Shown: piece after piece, positions 50,102 through 59,736 of the stretch
How the letters are laid out: each line of letters starts with the position of its first letter
Numbering within the stretch: the stretch's first letter is position 1
Assembly (NCBI RefSeq): GCF_014649775.1
Contig: NZ_BMTR01000002.1
Span: 62,001 to 126,000, forward strand
Length of the DNA stretch: 64,000 nt
Source of the DNA: Streptomyces longisporoflavus
Lineage (GTDB): Bacteria > Actinomycetota > Actinomycetes > Streptomycetales > Streptomycetaceae
Reading direction: 5' to 3'
The notes under the pieces: generated by a model
Databases searched by the model: none
What the model saw: the letters and a program-made list of their open reading frames with translations, nothing else
Told to the model about the DNA's origin: nothing
Position numbers and translations under genes: made by a program

Positions 50102-51376
50102 ATGAGCAAATCTTCGACCGCCGCCGGGATGCCGGACGAACTGAACCGGCGGCTCGGTGTGCCGGACGCCGTCATGATCGGTCTGGGGTCGATGATCGGC
50201 GCCGGGATCTTCGCCGCGCTCGCCCCTGCCGCGAGCGCGGCCGGCTCCGGACTGCTGATCAGCCTGGCGCTGGCGGCCGTGGTCGCCTACTGCAACGCCA
50301 CCTCCTCCGCACGCCTGGCGGCCCGGTATCCGGCGTCGGGCGGCACGTACGTGTACGGCCGCGACCGCCTGGGCGACTTCTGGGGCTATCTGGCGGGGTG
50401 GGCGTTCGTGGTCGGCAAGTCCGCGTCCTGCGCGGCGATGGCGCTCACGGTCGGCTCATACGTGTGGCCGGGGCAGGAGCACGCGGTCGCGGTCGCCGCC
50501 GTGGTGGCGCTGACGGCGGTGAACTACGCCGGGGTGCAGAAGTCGGCGCTGCTGACCCGGGTCATCGTGGCCGTGGTCCTGGCGGTCCTCGCCGCCGTGG
50601 TGGTCACGCTGCTCACCTCTTCCGCGGCGGACGCGACCCGGCTGGAGATCGGCTCCGACGCCGCCGCCGGTGGTGTGCTCCAGGCGGCGGGGCTGCTGTT
50701 CTTCGCCTTCGCCGGATACGCCCGCATCGCCACGCTCGGCGAGGAGGTACGCGATCCGGCCCGTACGATTCCGCGGGCGATCCCGATCGCGCTGGGCATC
50801 ACGCTTCTCGTGTACGCCCTCGTCGCGGTCGCCGTCCTGATGGCGCTGGGCCCGGACCGGCTGGCCGAGACGACGGCACCGCTTTCGGACGGCGCCCGGG
50901 CCGCGGGCGGCGACTGGCTCGTGCCCGTCGTCCGCGTCGGCGCGGCCGTCGCCGCGCTCGGCTCCCTGCTCGCCCTGATCCTGGGCGTCTCCCGCACCAC
51001 GTTGGCCATGGCCCGCGATCGGCATCTGCCGCACGTCCTGGCCGCCGTCCACCCGAAGACCAAGGTGCCCCACCGTGCCGAGCTCGTCGTCGGCGCCGTG
51101 GTGGCGGTGGTCGCGGCGACGGCCGACGTGCGCGGGGCCATCGGGTTCTCCTCTTTCGGGGTGCTCGCCTATTACGCCGTCGCCAACGCCTCCGCCTGGA
51201 CCCTCACCGTGGACGAGGGCCGCCCGGCGCGGGTCATCCCGGCCGTCGGCCTCGCCGGCTGCCTTGCCCTCTCCTTCGCTCTCCCGGCGCCCTCGGTGAT
51301 CGGCGGCGCCGCGGTCCTTGCTCTCGGCGCCGCCGTCTACGGGGTCCGGCGTGCGGTGCGCGCGCGCACGCCGTGA
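50102..51376 (+). CDS. APC superfamily amino acid permease
   Basis: 424 residues with about 12 helices. The first helix carries VMIGLGSMIGAGIFAALAP, the usual unwound substrate-binding segment (GxGIF) of APC permeases. SGGTYVYGRDRLGDFWGYLA and LFFAFAGYARIATLGEEVRD follow in helices 3 and 6. It moves amino acids or amines by proton coupling. The ATG is preceded by weak GTGGACTC. A large inverted repeat lies just upstream. The substrate is unknown. Confidence 0.9.
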   Translation: MSKSSTAAGMPDELNRRLGVPDAVMIGLGSMIGAGIFAALAPAASAAGSGLLISLALAAVVAYCNATSSARLAARYPASGGTYVYGRDRLGDFWGYLAGWAFVVGKSASCAAMALTVGSYVWPGQEHAVAVAAVVALTAVNYAGVQKSALLTRVIVAVVLAVLAAVVVTLLTSSAADATRLEIGSDAAAGGVLQAAGLLFFAFAGYARIATLGEEVRDPARTIPRAIPIALGITLLVYALVAVAVLMALGPDRLAETTAPLSDGARAAGGDWLVPVVRVGAAVAALGSLLALILGVSRTTLAMARDRHLPHVLAAVHPKTKVPHRAELVVGAVVAVVAATADVRGAIGFSSFGVLAYYAVANASAWTLTVDEGRPARVIPAVGLAGCLALSFALPAPSVIGGAAVLALGAAVYGVRRAVRARTP

Positions 51377-51387
51377 CCCGGTGCCGG

Positions 51388-51762
51388 TCAGCGGGGCATC
51401 GGTTCGGCGGGCCGACCCATGCGTTGGTGCCGGGTGAGCGCACGGCGGCCTAGGAACACCGCACCCAGCCCCAACGGGACAGCCACGACGGCGCCGACGA
51501 GTCCGTTGCCGGTGCCGGGTCCGCCACTGGAGGTGGCCGCGTGCAACACCGCGAGGACCGTGCCGACCACCCCCGCCGCCATGGCCGCGACCCCGCCGAT
51601 GCGCGCATTGCCGGTGCTGATCCTGCCGCCGGCCCGGGTGAGGGCCGGCCAGCCGACGGCCAGACCGAGCAGCCCGACTCCCAGGGCAAGGTTGGCCCCC
51701 GTGCGCCCCTCACCGATGATCCCGCCCTCGGCGGCCGCCATCAGCACTGCTGAAGCACTCAT
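51388..51762 (-). CDS. DUF6223-like membrane protein
   Basis: 124 residues with three hydrophobic helices, rich in Gly/Ala: GANLALGVGLLGLAVGWPAL, RIGGVAAMAAGVVGTVLAVL and GLVGAVVAVPLGLGAVFLG. The repeated 'TGN(A/G)' turns between helices match the DUF6223 family of actinobacteria as I recall it. Function unknown. GAGGAGA lies 5 nt before the ATG. Divergent from the histidine kinase, 229 bp apart, and possibly a target of that system. Confidence 0.75.
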   Translation of the reverse strand: MSASAVLMAAAEGGIIGEGRTGANLALGVGLLGLAVGWPALTRAGGRISTGNARIGGVAAMAAGVVGTVLAVLHAATSSGGPGTGNGLVGAVVAVPLGLGAVFLGRRALTRHQRMGRPAEPMPR

Positions 51763-51991
51763 GTCGCTCTCCTCGTTCTCCGTCGCTGACTGCGAGGCTC
51801 GATGTGCCTTGAGCATGGGTGCCGGGCCCCCTGCGGGTCGTCCGGCAGAGGCAGACACTTTCCGCTGCCGCCGCCGCGGGATACGGGTACCGCGGACGTG
51901 GCAGAAAGCGCGGGAGTACCGCGCCCGCGGTAGCCGGACGATCGTCCCCCAGCCGGACCCGCCCGCGGCCGGGCCCGGATACGGTGCGCCT

Positions 51992-53119
51992 ATGGGCATA
52001 GGACGGTTCGCTGTCCCGGCCGGGGTCACCGACTGGGCGATCGCCGCGGGCGTGGCGGTGCTGCTGCTGGGCACCGGGCTGTTGGGGCCGCACCCGGACG
52101 GGGGCCGCGAGTTGCTGGGCTCCGCGCTGCTTGCGGCGGGCGGGTTGGTGCTGGCCGGGCGCCGGCGGATGCCGCTCGTGGTTCTGGCCGTCACGGGGTT
52201 GTGCGCGGTGGGCCACCTGGCAGCCGGGTTCGAAGTGCTCGCCGTCTCCTATCTGGTCGCGGTCTACAGCGCGGTACGCGCCGGGCACCGAGTTGCCGCG
52301 CTGGCCGCCTCTGTGTGCTTGGTGGCCGTGCTCCACCTGACGGCCCTGGTCTTCCACGACGGGTCCGCCCGCGAGGTCGTGGCACAGGCCCGGAGCACCC
52401 TGGAGATCGCCTGGCTGATCGCAGCCTTCGCCGCCGGGGAGGCGGTGCGGCAGGCCGAACGCCGGGCGGACGAAGCCGAGCACACCCGCGAGGAGACCGC
52501 CCGGCGCCGGGCCGACGAGGAACGGCTGCGCATCGCGCGGGAGTTGCACGACTCGCTCACCCACCAGATCTCTGTCATCAAGGTGCAGTCCGAGGTCGCG
52601 GTCCACGTGGCCCGGCGCCGGGGCGAGCAGGTGCCGCAGGCTCTGCTCGCGATCCAGGAAGCCGGCAGGGAGGCGAGTCGGGAGCTGCGCGCGACCCTCG
52701 AGGCCCTGCGCGACGACGACACCGCCCCGCCGCACGGACTCGACCACATTCCCGACCTGGTGAAACGGTTCCGGACGACCGGCCTGGAGACGACCCTGGT
52801 CATCGAAGGGCCGCTGCACGCCGTACCGGCCGCGGTGGGCCGTACCGCGTACCGGATCGTCCAGGAGTCACTCACCAACATCGCCCGGCACGCCGCGGCG
52901 ACCACCGCCTCAGTGCTCGTCGACGTCCGGCAGGAGACCCTCACCATTAGCGTCGACGACAACGGAAAGGCCGGCACGCGCCCCGACCCGACGCCTGGCC
53001 TGGGGCTGCTCGGCATGCGCGAACGTGTCACGGCCTTGGGCGGCCGGCTGCGCACCGGGCCGCGCAGCGCAGGGGGTTTCACCGTCCACGCCGAACTCCC
53101 CACGAACGGAGCCTCGTGA
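51992..53119 (+). CDS. NarL-type sensor histidine kinase, membrane-bound
   Basis: 375 residues. Four to five helices in the first 145 residues (VTDWAIAAGVAVLLLGTGLL, MPLVVLAVTGLCAVGHLA), then HisKA_3 with H186 in RIARELHDSLTHQISVIK and an ATPase domain (QESLTNIARHAAATTASVL, GLGLLGMRERV). The compact membrane domain has no extracellular sensor loop, typical of streptomycete kinases such as DesK-like ones. TACGGT 8-13 nt before the ATG and no Shine-Dalgarno suggest a leaderless transcript. The stop overlaps the regulator start. Confidence 0.88.
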   Translation: MGIGRFAVPAGVTDWAIAAGVAVLLLGTGLLGPHPDGGRELLGSALLAAGGLVLAGRRRMPLVVLAVTGLCAVGHLAAGFEVLAVSYLVAVYSAVRAGHRVAALAASVCLVAVLHLTALVFHDGSAREVVAQARSTLEIAWLIAAFAAGEAVRQAERRADEAEHTREETARRRADEERLRIARELHDSLTHQISVIKVQSEVAVHVARRRGEQVPQALLAIQEAGREASRELRATLEALRDDDTAPPHGLDHIPDLVKRFRTTGLETTLVIEGPLHAVPAAVGRTAYRIVQESLTNIARHAAATTASVLVDVRQETLTISVDDNGKAGTRPDPTPGLGLLGMRERVTALGGRLRTGPRSAGGFTVHAELPTNGAS

Positions 53120-53781
53120 TCCGGGTCCTGCTGGTCGATGACCAGCCGCTCATCCGCAGCGGCTTCCGTGCGCTGCTCGACCTCGAAGACGACATCCAGG
53201 TGGTGGCCGAGGCCGCCGACGGCCAAGAGGCCCTGCGTCTGGTCAAGGAGCACCTGCCCGATGTCGCGCTCATAGACATCCAGATGCCTGTCATGAACGG
53301 CATCGAAGCGACCCGGTGCATCGCCGGGGATCCGGCTCTGGCCGAGGTGCATGTGGTCATGCTGACCAACTACGGCATGGACGAGTACATCTTCCAGGCG
53401 CTGCGGGCCGGCGCCGCCGGCTTCCTCGTCAAGGACATTCTCCCGGAGGACTTCCTGCACGCCGTACGCGTCGCCGCCCGCGGTGACGCTTTGCTGGCAC
53501 CGGCCGTCACCCGCAAGCTCATCGACCGGTACGTCAGCCAGCCGCCGCCCGCCCGGGCTGTTGACGGCCTCGAGGAGCTGACCAACCGCGAACGCGAGGC
53601 GGTCGTCCTGGCCGCCCGGGGCCTGTCCAACCACGAGATCGCCGATCGCCTGGTCATCAGCCCCCTGACCGCCAAGACCCACATCAACCGCGCCATGGCC
53701 AAACTCCACGCCCGCGACCGCGCCCAACTCGTGGTTCTCGCCTACGAATCCGGCCTGATCACCCCACCGCCCCGCCCGTGA
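53116..53781 (+). CDS. NarL/LuxR-type response regulator
   Basis: 221 residues: receiver with D9/D10, phosphoacceptor D54 in ALIDIQMPVMNG and lysine in GFLVKDI; LuxR HTH (about 150-212) with LTNREREAVVLAARGLSNHE and ISPLTAKTHINRAMAK. GTG start inside the kinase stop (GTGA), so the pair is coupled. Targets unknown; the divergent DUF6223-like gene is one candidate. Confidence 0.92.
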   Translation: MIRVLLVDDQPLIRSGFRALLDLEDDIQVVAEAADGQEALRLVKEHLPDVALIDIQMPVMNGIEATRCIAGDPALAEVHVVMLTNYGMDEYIFQALRAGAAGFLVKDILPEDFLHAVRVAARGDALLAPAVTRKLIDRYVSQPPPARAVDGLEELTNREREAVVLAARGLSNHEIADRLVISPLTAKTHINRAMAKLHARDRAQLVVLAYESGLITPPPRP

Positions 53782-53876
53782 CGACCGGCGGTGGCCCCGC
53801 TCATCCCGCCGCCCCCGGGGTCATGAAGTTCCCGGGCTTCGGGGCCGGGATGAAACCGGCCTTCGCGTGCACCGCC

Positions 53877-55040
53877 TCACAGCCCCAGGTCCCGTCCGAC
53901 GATCTCCTTCATGATCTCGGTGGTACCGCCGTAGATGGTGGTGATGCGCGAGTCCAGGTAGTCGTGCGCGATGCGGTATTCGAGCATGTAGCCGTAGGCG
54001 CCGTGCAGTTGGAGACAGCGTCCCACGATGTCCACGTACCGCTCGGTGGCCCAGAACTTCGCCGACGCGGCGTCCACCGCGCTCAGTTCGCCGCGGGAGT
54101 GCCGGGCGAGCAGATCGTCCAGGTAGGCACGTCCCACCCGGGCGGTGGTCACCATGTCGGCCAGTTCGAAGCGGGTGTTCTGGAAGGAGCCGATGGGCCG
54201 GCCGAACGCCTTGCGCTCCCTGACGTACTCCAGGGTGCGTTCGAGCACGCCCTCGATGGACGCCACGGCGTTGGCGGCGATCGAGATCCGCTCCTGGGGC
54301 AGGTTGCGCACCAGGGCCTTGAAACCGGTGCCTTCCGGTCCGAGCAGGTTGGCGGCAGGCACCCGTACGTCCTGGAAGAACAGTTCGCTGGTGTCCTGGG
54401 CGTGCAGGCCGACCTTTTCCAGGTTGCGCCCCCGCGAGAAGCCGGCCCGGTCCGCCTCGATGACCAGCAGGCTGATCCCGCCGTGGCGGTCCGGTCCGGT
54501 CCGTACGGCGGTGACGACCAGGTCGGCGTTCTGGCCGTTGGAGATGAAGACCTTGCTGCCGTTGACCACATAGTCGTCGCCGTCGCGGACGGCCGTGGTG
54601 GCGATGCCTGCCAGGTCGCTGCCGGTCCCGGGTTCCGTCATCGCGACCGCGACGACAAGCTCTCCGGCGGCGATGCCCGGCAGCCAGCGGGCCTTTTGCC
54701 GGTCGTCGGTCAGGTCGGTGAAGTAGGGAACGACGATGTCGTTGGACAAGGTCAGTGAGGCAAGGCCGTCCGCAGCGGGATGGCGGGAGAATTCCTCGCC
54801 GATCACGGCGTTGAAACGGTAGTCACCGACTCCGGCGCCGCCGTATTCCTCGGGGATGTTGAAGCCGAGGATGCCCGCCGCGGCGGCCTCGCGGAAGAGT
54901 TCACGGTCGACCTTGCCCTCGATCCGCCACTGCTCGGCGTGCGGCTCGGCGTGCTTGTCGGCGAAGGCGCGGGCCGTCTCCCGCAGGAGCTCGTGCTCGT
55001 CCTCGTACAGCGACCGCTCGGCGGAGATCACATCGGTCAT
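53877..55040 (-). CDS. Acyl-CoA dehydrogenase
   Basis: 387 residues, full-length FAD enzyme. The N-terminal helical domain is followed by VVAVAMTEPGTGSDLAGIAT (FAD/substrate loop) and NGSKVFISNGQNADLVV, with C-terminal QLHGAYGYMLEYRIAHDYLD and TTIYGGTTEIMKEIVGRDLG. It introduces the alpha,beta double bond in beta-oxidation. In this cluster it would act on carboxylic acids formed from polyisoprene or terpenoid aldehydes. Same strand as the aldehyde dehydrogenase 155 bp upstream. Confidence 0.9.
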   Translation of the reverse strand: MTDVISAERSLYEDEHELLRETARAFADKHAEPHAEQWRIEGKVDRELFREAAAAGILGFNIPEEYGGAGVGDYRFNAVIGEEFSRHPAADGLASLTLSNDIVVPYFTDLTDDRQKARWLPGIAAGELVVAVAMTEPGTGSDLAGIATTAVRDGDDYVVNGSKVFISNGQNADLVVTAVRTGPDRHGGISLLVIEADRAGFSRGRNLEKVGLHAQDTSELFFQDVRVPAANLLGPEGTGFKALVRNLPQERISIAANAVASIEGVLERTLEYVRERKAFGRPIGSFQNTRFELADMVTTARVGRAYLDDLLARHSRGELSAVDAASAKFWATERYVDIVGRCLQLHGAYGYMLEYRIAHDYLDSRITTIYGGTTEIMKEIVGRDLGL

Positions 55041-55195
55041 CAGGACTCCTGTTCCAGATCATGATCGAGTTGGGATCGAAGAAGGAGCGAAGAGGGATGG
55101 GTGGAGCGGGTGGTGGCAGGCCCCGGTGGGACCCGGTGGGAGTGGCGCAGCGAGCCGTCAGTGCCGCCGCTCGCCCGCGGCAGGCACGTTGTCGG

Positions 55196-56827
55196 TCATC
55201 GCACGCCGATCCGGCGCAGCAGGGACAGTTGCCTGTTGGTGCGCCGGGCGAAGCTCTCGGCCGACTGTTTCGGTGACGGGCCGAGCGGCATCAGGCGCTG
55301 CACGGCGACCGTCTGGCTCTCGGTGTACTTGCGGATGCCCTCGGCTCCGTGGCGGCGGCCGAGGCCGCTGTCGCCCGCGCCGCCCATGCCGGCCTCGATG
55401 CTGCCCGCCGCGGCGGCGGCACCGTCGTTGATGTTGACCGATCCGCAGCGGATGAGCCGGGCCATACGGGCGGCCTCGCGGGTGTCCTTGGACCAGATGG
55501 AGGCCGACAAGCCATAGGTTCCCTGGTTGGCCAGCTTCAGTGCCTCGTCGTCCGTGGCACAGGGGTACAGCGAGAGGACCGGGCCGAACGTTTCCCTTTC
55601 GCAGACGTCCATGTCGGCGGTGACGCCTTCGAGGATCGTCGGTTCGTAGAACAGCGGGCCGATGTCGGGCCTGGCCCGGCCTCCCGCAAGCACCTTCGCT
55701 CCCTTGGCCAGGGCGTCGTCGACGTGGGCGGCGACCGCGGCGAGTTGCGCGGGCGAGACGAGCGGTCCCAGGTCCGCCGCCCAGTCGTAGGTCCGTCCCA
55801 GGCGCAGCGCCCGCGTCGCGCGCAGGAGTTCCTCGCGGAAGGCGTCGTAGACCTTCTCGTGCACGTAGGCGCGCTCGATGTGGATGCACATCTGCCCGGT
55901 GTTGGCGAAGGCGGCCACCACCGTGCCGGCTGCCGCGGCGGCGATGTCGGCGTCCTCGCGCACGATCAGCGGGTTCTTGCCGCCGAGTTCGAGCGAGGCC
56001 CCCACCAGCCGGCGTGCGGCGCGCTCCGCGACGGTGCGTCCGGTGGCGGTCGAGCCGGTGAAGCAGACGAAGTCGACGGCGTCGATCAGGGCGGTGCCCA
56101 CCACGGGGCCGTCACCGACGACGATGTGCCACAGATCGGCGGGCAGTCCCGCCTCGTGCAGCAGTGCCCGCGTCCACAGCAGGGTCAGCGCGGTCTGGGA
56201 GTCGGCCTTGGAGACGACGGCGTTGCCGGCCAGGAGCGCCGGCAGTACGTCGCCGACCCCCAGGTAAAGCGGGTAGTTCCACGGAGAGATGATGCCGACC
56301 ACGCCCTTGGGGACCCTTGGTTCCCTCACCTTGGTCAGGCCGGGGACCATGCCGCGTACGCGACGCGTGGTCAGGTAGCGGGCGGCGCGGCGTGCGTAGT
56401 GGCGGGCGATGGCCGCGACCTGCGCCACCTCCTGCCAGGCGTGATAGCGGGCCTTGCCCGTCTCCCACTGGATGAGGTCGAGCACCTGGTCCTGCCGCCG
56501 GAGGAGCAGGTCGTGGAAGGCGAGCACGATCCCGGTCCGGTGCGCCGGCGGTGTTCGCGCCCATGCACGCTGGGCGGCCAGGGCTGCCGTGGCCGCGGAG
56601 CGGACGTCCTCGGGAGTGCAGGCAGGAACGGGTGCGACCGGCGTCAGGTCCCACGGCGCGAGCGCTGTCAGCGGCCGGGGCTCGTTCGGTGCCTGGCGGG
56701 ACTCGTCCCGGTGCACCCACGCGCACCACTGATCGAGCAGTTCGCCGGACACCCAGGCGGGCCGGGAGCCGGCGTCCGGCGACGACCGGGGCGGCGGCGC
56801 TTCGGTCTGGTCCTGCTCCGTGTTCAT
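55196..56827 (-). CDS. gabD2: NAD(P)-dependent aldehyde dehydrogenase (succinate-semialdehyde dehydrogenase type)
   Basis: 543 residues. Active-site glutamate in LVGASLELGGKNPLIV, catalytic cysteine in FANTGQMCIHIERAYVHE, and the coenzyme loop VCFTGSTATGRTVAE. The MCIHIERAYV segment and length match GabD2 of mycobacteria. It oxidises aldehydes to acids. Given its position 304 bp from the rubber oxygenase, aldehydes released from polyisoprene are a plausible substrate (inference). GAGGAG lies 3 nt before the ATG; a longer frame is not preferred. Confidence 0.9.
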   Translation of the reverse strand: MNTEQDQTEAPPPRSSPDAGSRPAWVSGELLDQWCAWVHRDESRQAPNEPRPLTALAPWDLTPVAPVPACTPEDVRSAATAALAAQRAWARTPPAHRTGIVLAFHDLLLRRQDQVLDLIQWETGKARYHAWQEVAQVAAIARHYARRAARYLTTRRVRGMVPGLTKVREPRVPKGVVGIISPWNYPLYLGVGDVLPALLAGNAVVSKADSQTALTLLWTRALLHEAGLPADLWHIVVGDGPVVGTALIDAVDFVCFTGSTATGRTVAERAARRLVGASLELGGKNPLIVREDADIAAAAAGTVVAAFANTGQMCIHIERAYVHEKVYDAFREELLRATRALRLGRTYDWAADLGPLVSPAQLAAVAAHVDDALAKGAKVLAGGRARPDIGPLFYEPTILEGVTADMDVCERETFGPVLSLYPCATDDEALKLANQGTYGLSASIWSKDTREAARMARLIRCGSVNINDGAAAAAGSIEAGMGGAGDSGLGRRHGAEGIRKYTESQTVAVQRLMPLGPSPKQSAESFARRTNRQLSLLRRIGVR

Positions 56828-57130
56828 GGGGCTCCTCGGGGTGCCGGACGGATGCGGGTCAGATACGGGGCAGATGCGCAACGGGTGCGGGTCGGATGGG
56901 GCGGTGCTTCCGCCTGGTCACGCCGCTGCCGCGTGTTGCAGGGGCAACGGCAGCGGTTTCCGGACCGCGCAGAGGCCTTGCCGTCGCCCTAACGCGTCGT
57001 TATGTTAATCCGAAATCACAGACGAGAACAGCCTAGGGCCGAACCGGAGCCCGCACATCAGCCTCGCAATGACGGCGACGTTGCGCGCAATCTCGGCGGT
57101 ACAGCGCGCGCACGGAAGGTAGGCAAGTAA
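56828..57130. promoter_or_regulatory. Divergent control region of aldehyde dehydrogenase and lcp
   Basis: 303 bp without a gene. GTTATGTTAAT at 56999-57009 is strikingly AT-rich; a TAAC/GTTA inverted pair (56990-56993 and 57004-57007) surrounds it. Its reverse complement ATTAACATAAC shares ATTAACA with a site before the acyl-CoA ligase gene, so it is a candidate operator. Confidence 0.45.
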
Positions 57131-58339
57131 ATGGAGAATCTCACCAGAAGGCGCGCTCTCTCGATCGGAGCCGTGCTGGGACTCGCGAGTGTGACGAGTG
57201 CGCCCGGCGCGTGGTCCTGGTCGTCCAAGGGCTCGATCGCCGGAACCGACGCGGTCACCGACCCGTTCTCGGTCTGGGACCCCGACGCGGACGACGTGGC
57301 GGCCCGGCTCCTGGCCGACGGCTCGATCCCGGCCGTCAACAAGGCCTGGGAGTCGTGGGTCGACAACAGCGACCCGCTGCCGTCGGGCATGCCCGGCTAT
57401 CTGACGGACTACCTGACACAGGTCAACCGACTGCCGTCATGGGCCGATCCCGCGCTCCTGGCCGCTTCCGAGAAGCTCTACAAGCGGCTGAACAGCTATC
57501 TGTTCGTGTCCGAGAGCCTTGGCAGCGGGATTCTGAGCACCGTGATCCCGCGGGAAGCCAGGGCGGTCTACTGGTCGGCCGGCGGCGCCGACATGAAGGA
57601 GCGCGCGGCCAAGACGTTCACCTTCGGCTACGACCTGCACAGCCCGACGGCCTGGCAGCCGGCGGGGCACTTCCTGGTCTCCGCCAACAAGACGCGCCTG
57701 GTGCACTCCACGGTCCGCAGCCTGCTGCTGACCTCCAAGCGCTTCATGGAGACCGCGGACCAGCCGAAGCCGATCAGCAACGGCGACATCCTGGTCACCT
57801 TCCATTCCGTGGCCACCGTCGCGCAGAACAACCTCAAGAAGTGGGGCATCAAGCTGTCCTCCCGGGAGCTGGCAGCCGACCTGCACGCCTGGCAGGTCGC
57901 CCTCCATCTGCTCGGCGTACAACGCCAGTTCATCCCCGCGACCTGGCCGGACGCACAGGCGCAGGCCGATCAGATGCTGTGGCCCCGGGTTGCCCCGACC
58001 CCCGAGGGCATCAGCCTGGCCAAGACGCTGCTCGGGTACGTCGAGGACCCCACCCTGGGCCTGACCACCGGATTCGTGAGCGAGATGGTCCGCTATCTGA
58101 TCAGCGACACGTACGGCGACTGGCTCGATCTGCCCCACGACCGGATCTCACGGACTCTGATCAAGGCCGCCTGGCCGACGTACGTCAGGTTCCGCGAAGG
58201 CCTTTCGCCCATCGTGCCGGACGGCCTCTACCTCTTCGACCAGGTCGTACGCGGCATCGCCATGCTGTTCCTCAACAACGGCACCTCGCCGACCCAGACC
58301 CCGATCACCCTGCCCACCGCGAACCGTCCCGGCGCCTGA
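57131..58339 (+). CDS. lcp: Latex clearing protein, rubber oxygenase
   Basis: 402 residues, secreted b-type cytochrome that cleaves poly(cis-1,4-isoprene) with O2 to aldehyde/ketone oligomers. A twin-arginine signal NLTRRRALSIGAVLG starts the protein. R158, K161, T162 (KERAAKT) and R189, H192, R196 (TRLVHSTVR) match, with a constant offset of six, the residues R164, K167, T168, R195, H198 (haem ligand) and R202 of Lcp from Streptomyces sp. K30 as I recall them. GGAAGG lies 11 nt before the ATG. Aldehyde dehydrogenase, acyl-CoA dehydrogenase, CoA ligase and a TetR gene surround it. Confidence 0.93.
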   Translation: MENLTRRRALSIGAVLGLASVTSAPGAWSWSSKGSIAGTDAVTDPFSVWDPDADDVAARLLADGSIPAVNKAWESWVDNSDPLPSGMPGYLTDYLTQVNRLPSWADPALLAASEKLYKRLNSYLFVSESLGSGILSTVIPREARAVYWSAGGADMKERAAKTFTFGYDLHSPTAWQPAGHFLVSANKTRLVHSTVRSLLLTSKRFMETADQPKPISNGDILVTFHSVATVAQNNLKKWGIKLSSRELAADLHAWQVALHLLGVQRQFIPATWPDAQAQADQMLWPRVAPTPEGISLAKTLLGYVEDPTLGLTTGFVSEMVRYLISDTYGDWLDLPHDRISRTLIKAAWPTYVRFREGLSPIVPDGLYLFDQVVRGIAMLFLNNGTSPTQTPITLPTANRPGA

Positions 58340-58434
58340 GGCGAACGCCCGGGATGCGTGGAGACCCGCGACCGCCCGGCGGATCGAGAGGCGTTCGCCC
58401 CGACCGGAGGAACCCGATCCGGCGCGGACCGCGG

Positions 58435-59628
58435 TCAGCCCACCCCCAGGGCGGCCACGACCAGAGCGGTGACGGCGCCGCGGTGCTCTGGGGTGTCCTG
58501 CCAGCGCAGTCGGCGGCCCGCCTCGACCACTGCACCGAACCCCGCATGCACCAGGACGCGCGCCTGCCGGGGGTCCAACTCGGGGCGGGCCGAGCGCAGT
58601 TGCTGCTCCCACACGGCGATGTGGTCGCGCTGCGCGCGGATCAGGGGCTGCTGCAGATCGGCCGGCAGCCCCACGACTTCGGCCTCGGCGACGCTGGTGA
58701 GCGCGGTGTGCTCGAAGCTGTAGGCGACATACGTCGCCGCCAGGGCGACCACGGCGTCGTGCGGGTCGGCCACTTCGTCGAGGCTGCGGTCCACGGCCTG
58801 GGCCAGCAGTCCGGCCGCCTGCAGGCACGCCGCCACCAGGATGTCCACCTTGCCCGGGTAGTGGCGGTAGATGGCGGAGGGGACCAGGCCGACCGCCTCC
58901 GCGATCCGTCCGTTCGTCACCTTGGCGAACCCGTCCCGCGCGAACAGCGGGATGGCTGCGGCGAGGATCTCCGCGCGCCGGGTGCGCGGCACCGGCTGTG
59001 CGGGCAGTTCGACGCAGCGCGCCCGGCCGACGGCCGTCGCCGGATCGGTGGCGGCCACGCGCAGGGCGGATGCCAGCAGCACCTCCTCGGCCCGGCGCTG
59101 CGCGATGGAGACGTGATGGGTCGTGATGGACCCGATCACGCCGAGGGACGCCGCGGCACACAACTCGGCCGCGGGCGAGGGGTGATCGCGGCGCACGGCC
59201 TCGGTCACCCGTCCGACGACGCGAGCGAACTTCTCCCGCAGTTGCCGGCGGTCCTCGTGTTCGAGGTAGCGGGCCTCCCATCGGTAGAGGCCGCCCGAGG
59301 CACGGTGGTTCACCGCGACCCCGGTCACGGCGCCCAGCACCTCCGCGGGACCGGCGTCCGGCGACACCTCACCGAGCACGGCGACGAGCCGGTCGACCAT
59401 GACGTTCGCGCACTCGGCGAACAGCGCGTACTTGTTGGGGAAATGCCGGTACAGAGCCGCCGCGCTGATACCGACCGCCGCGGCGATCTCCTCCATGGAC
59501 GCCGCGTGATAGCCGCGCTCACTGAACACCCGGCCCGCCGCCTCGACGATGAGCTGCCTGCGGTTGCGCGGCCGCACGGCCGCGATCGGATCGGCGTTCA
59601 CCAGCGGGCTCGCCGACAAGGACGACAA
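58435..59628 (-). CDS. Double-domain TetR regulator
   Basis: 397 residues, two complete TetR modules in one chain. HTH 1 near 22-75 (RRQLIVEAAGRVFSERG, then ISAAALYRHFPNKYALFAEC) and HTH 2 near 215-268 (RRAEILAAAIPLFARDGF, then VPSAIYRHYPGKVDILVA), each followed by a ligand-binding region. A single chain would bind DNA like a dimer. Actinobacteria have such proteins near lipid and steroid genes. It lies between lcp and the acyl-CoA ligase and is likely their regulator, like the TetR repressor LcpR of Gordonia. The start codon is uncertain (TTG here, or GTG 27 bp later). Confidence 0.85.
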   Translation of the reverse strand: MSSLSASPLVNADPIAAVRPRNRRQLIVEAAGRVFSERGYHAASMEEIAAAVGISAAALYRHFPNKYALFAECANVMVDRLVAVLGEVSPDAGPAEVLGAVTGVAVNHRASGGLYRWEARYLEHEDRRQLREKFARVVGRVTEAVRRDHPSPAAELCAAASLGVIGSITTHHVSIAQRRAEEVLLASALRVAATDPATAVGRARCVELPAQPVPRTRRAEILAAAIPLFARDGFAKVTNGRIAEAVGLVPSAIYRHYPGKVDILVAACLQAAGLLAQAVDRSLDEVADPHDAVVALAATYVAYSFEHTALTSVAEAEVVGLPADLQQPLIRAQRDHIAVWEQQLRSARPELDPRQARVLVHAGFGAVVEAGRRLRWQDTPEHRGAVTALVVAALGVG

Positions 59629-59736
59629 GGAGACAGGGCCATGCGCGCCAGTGAATCACAAGACGCTCCGCGGCCCGTACCCTCCGCGGACCGCCGCCTC
59701 GCGAGGTGGACTCCCTGCACCACGATGTGATTCTCC

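Noticed and set aside
57211..59730. 839-codon open frame on the plus strand across lcp and the TetR gene
   Set aside because: It runs in a non-coding frame of lcp and antisense to the TetR gene. It has Arg/Pro/Gly-rich shadow composition and no domains; long false frames are common in GC-rich DNA.
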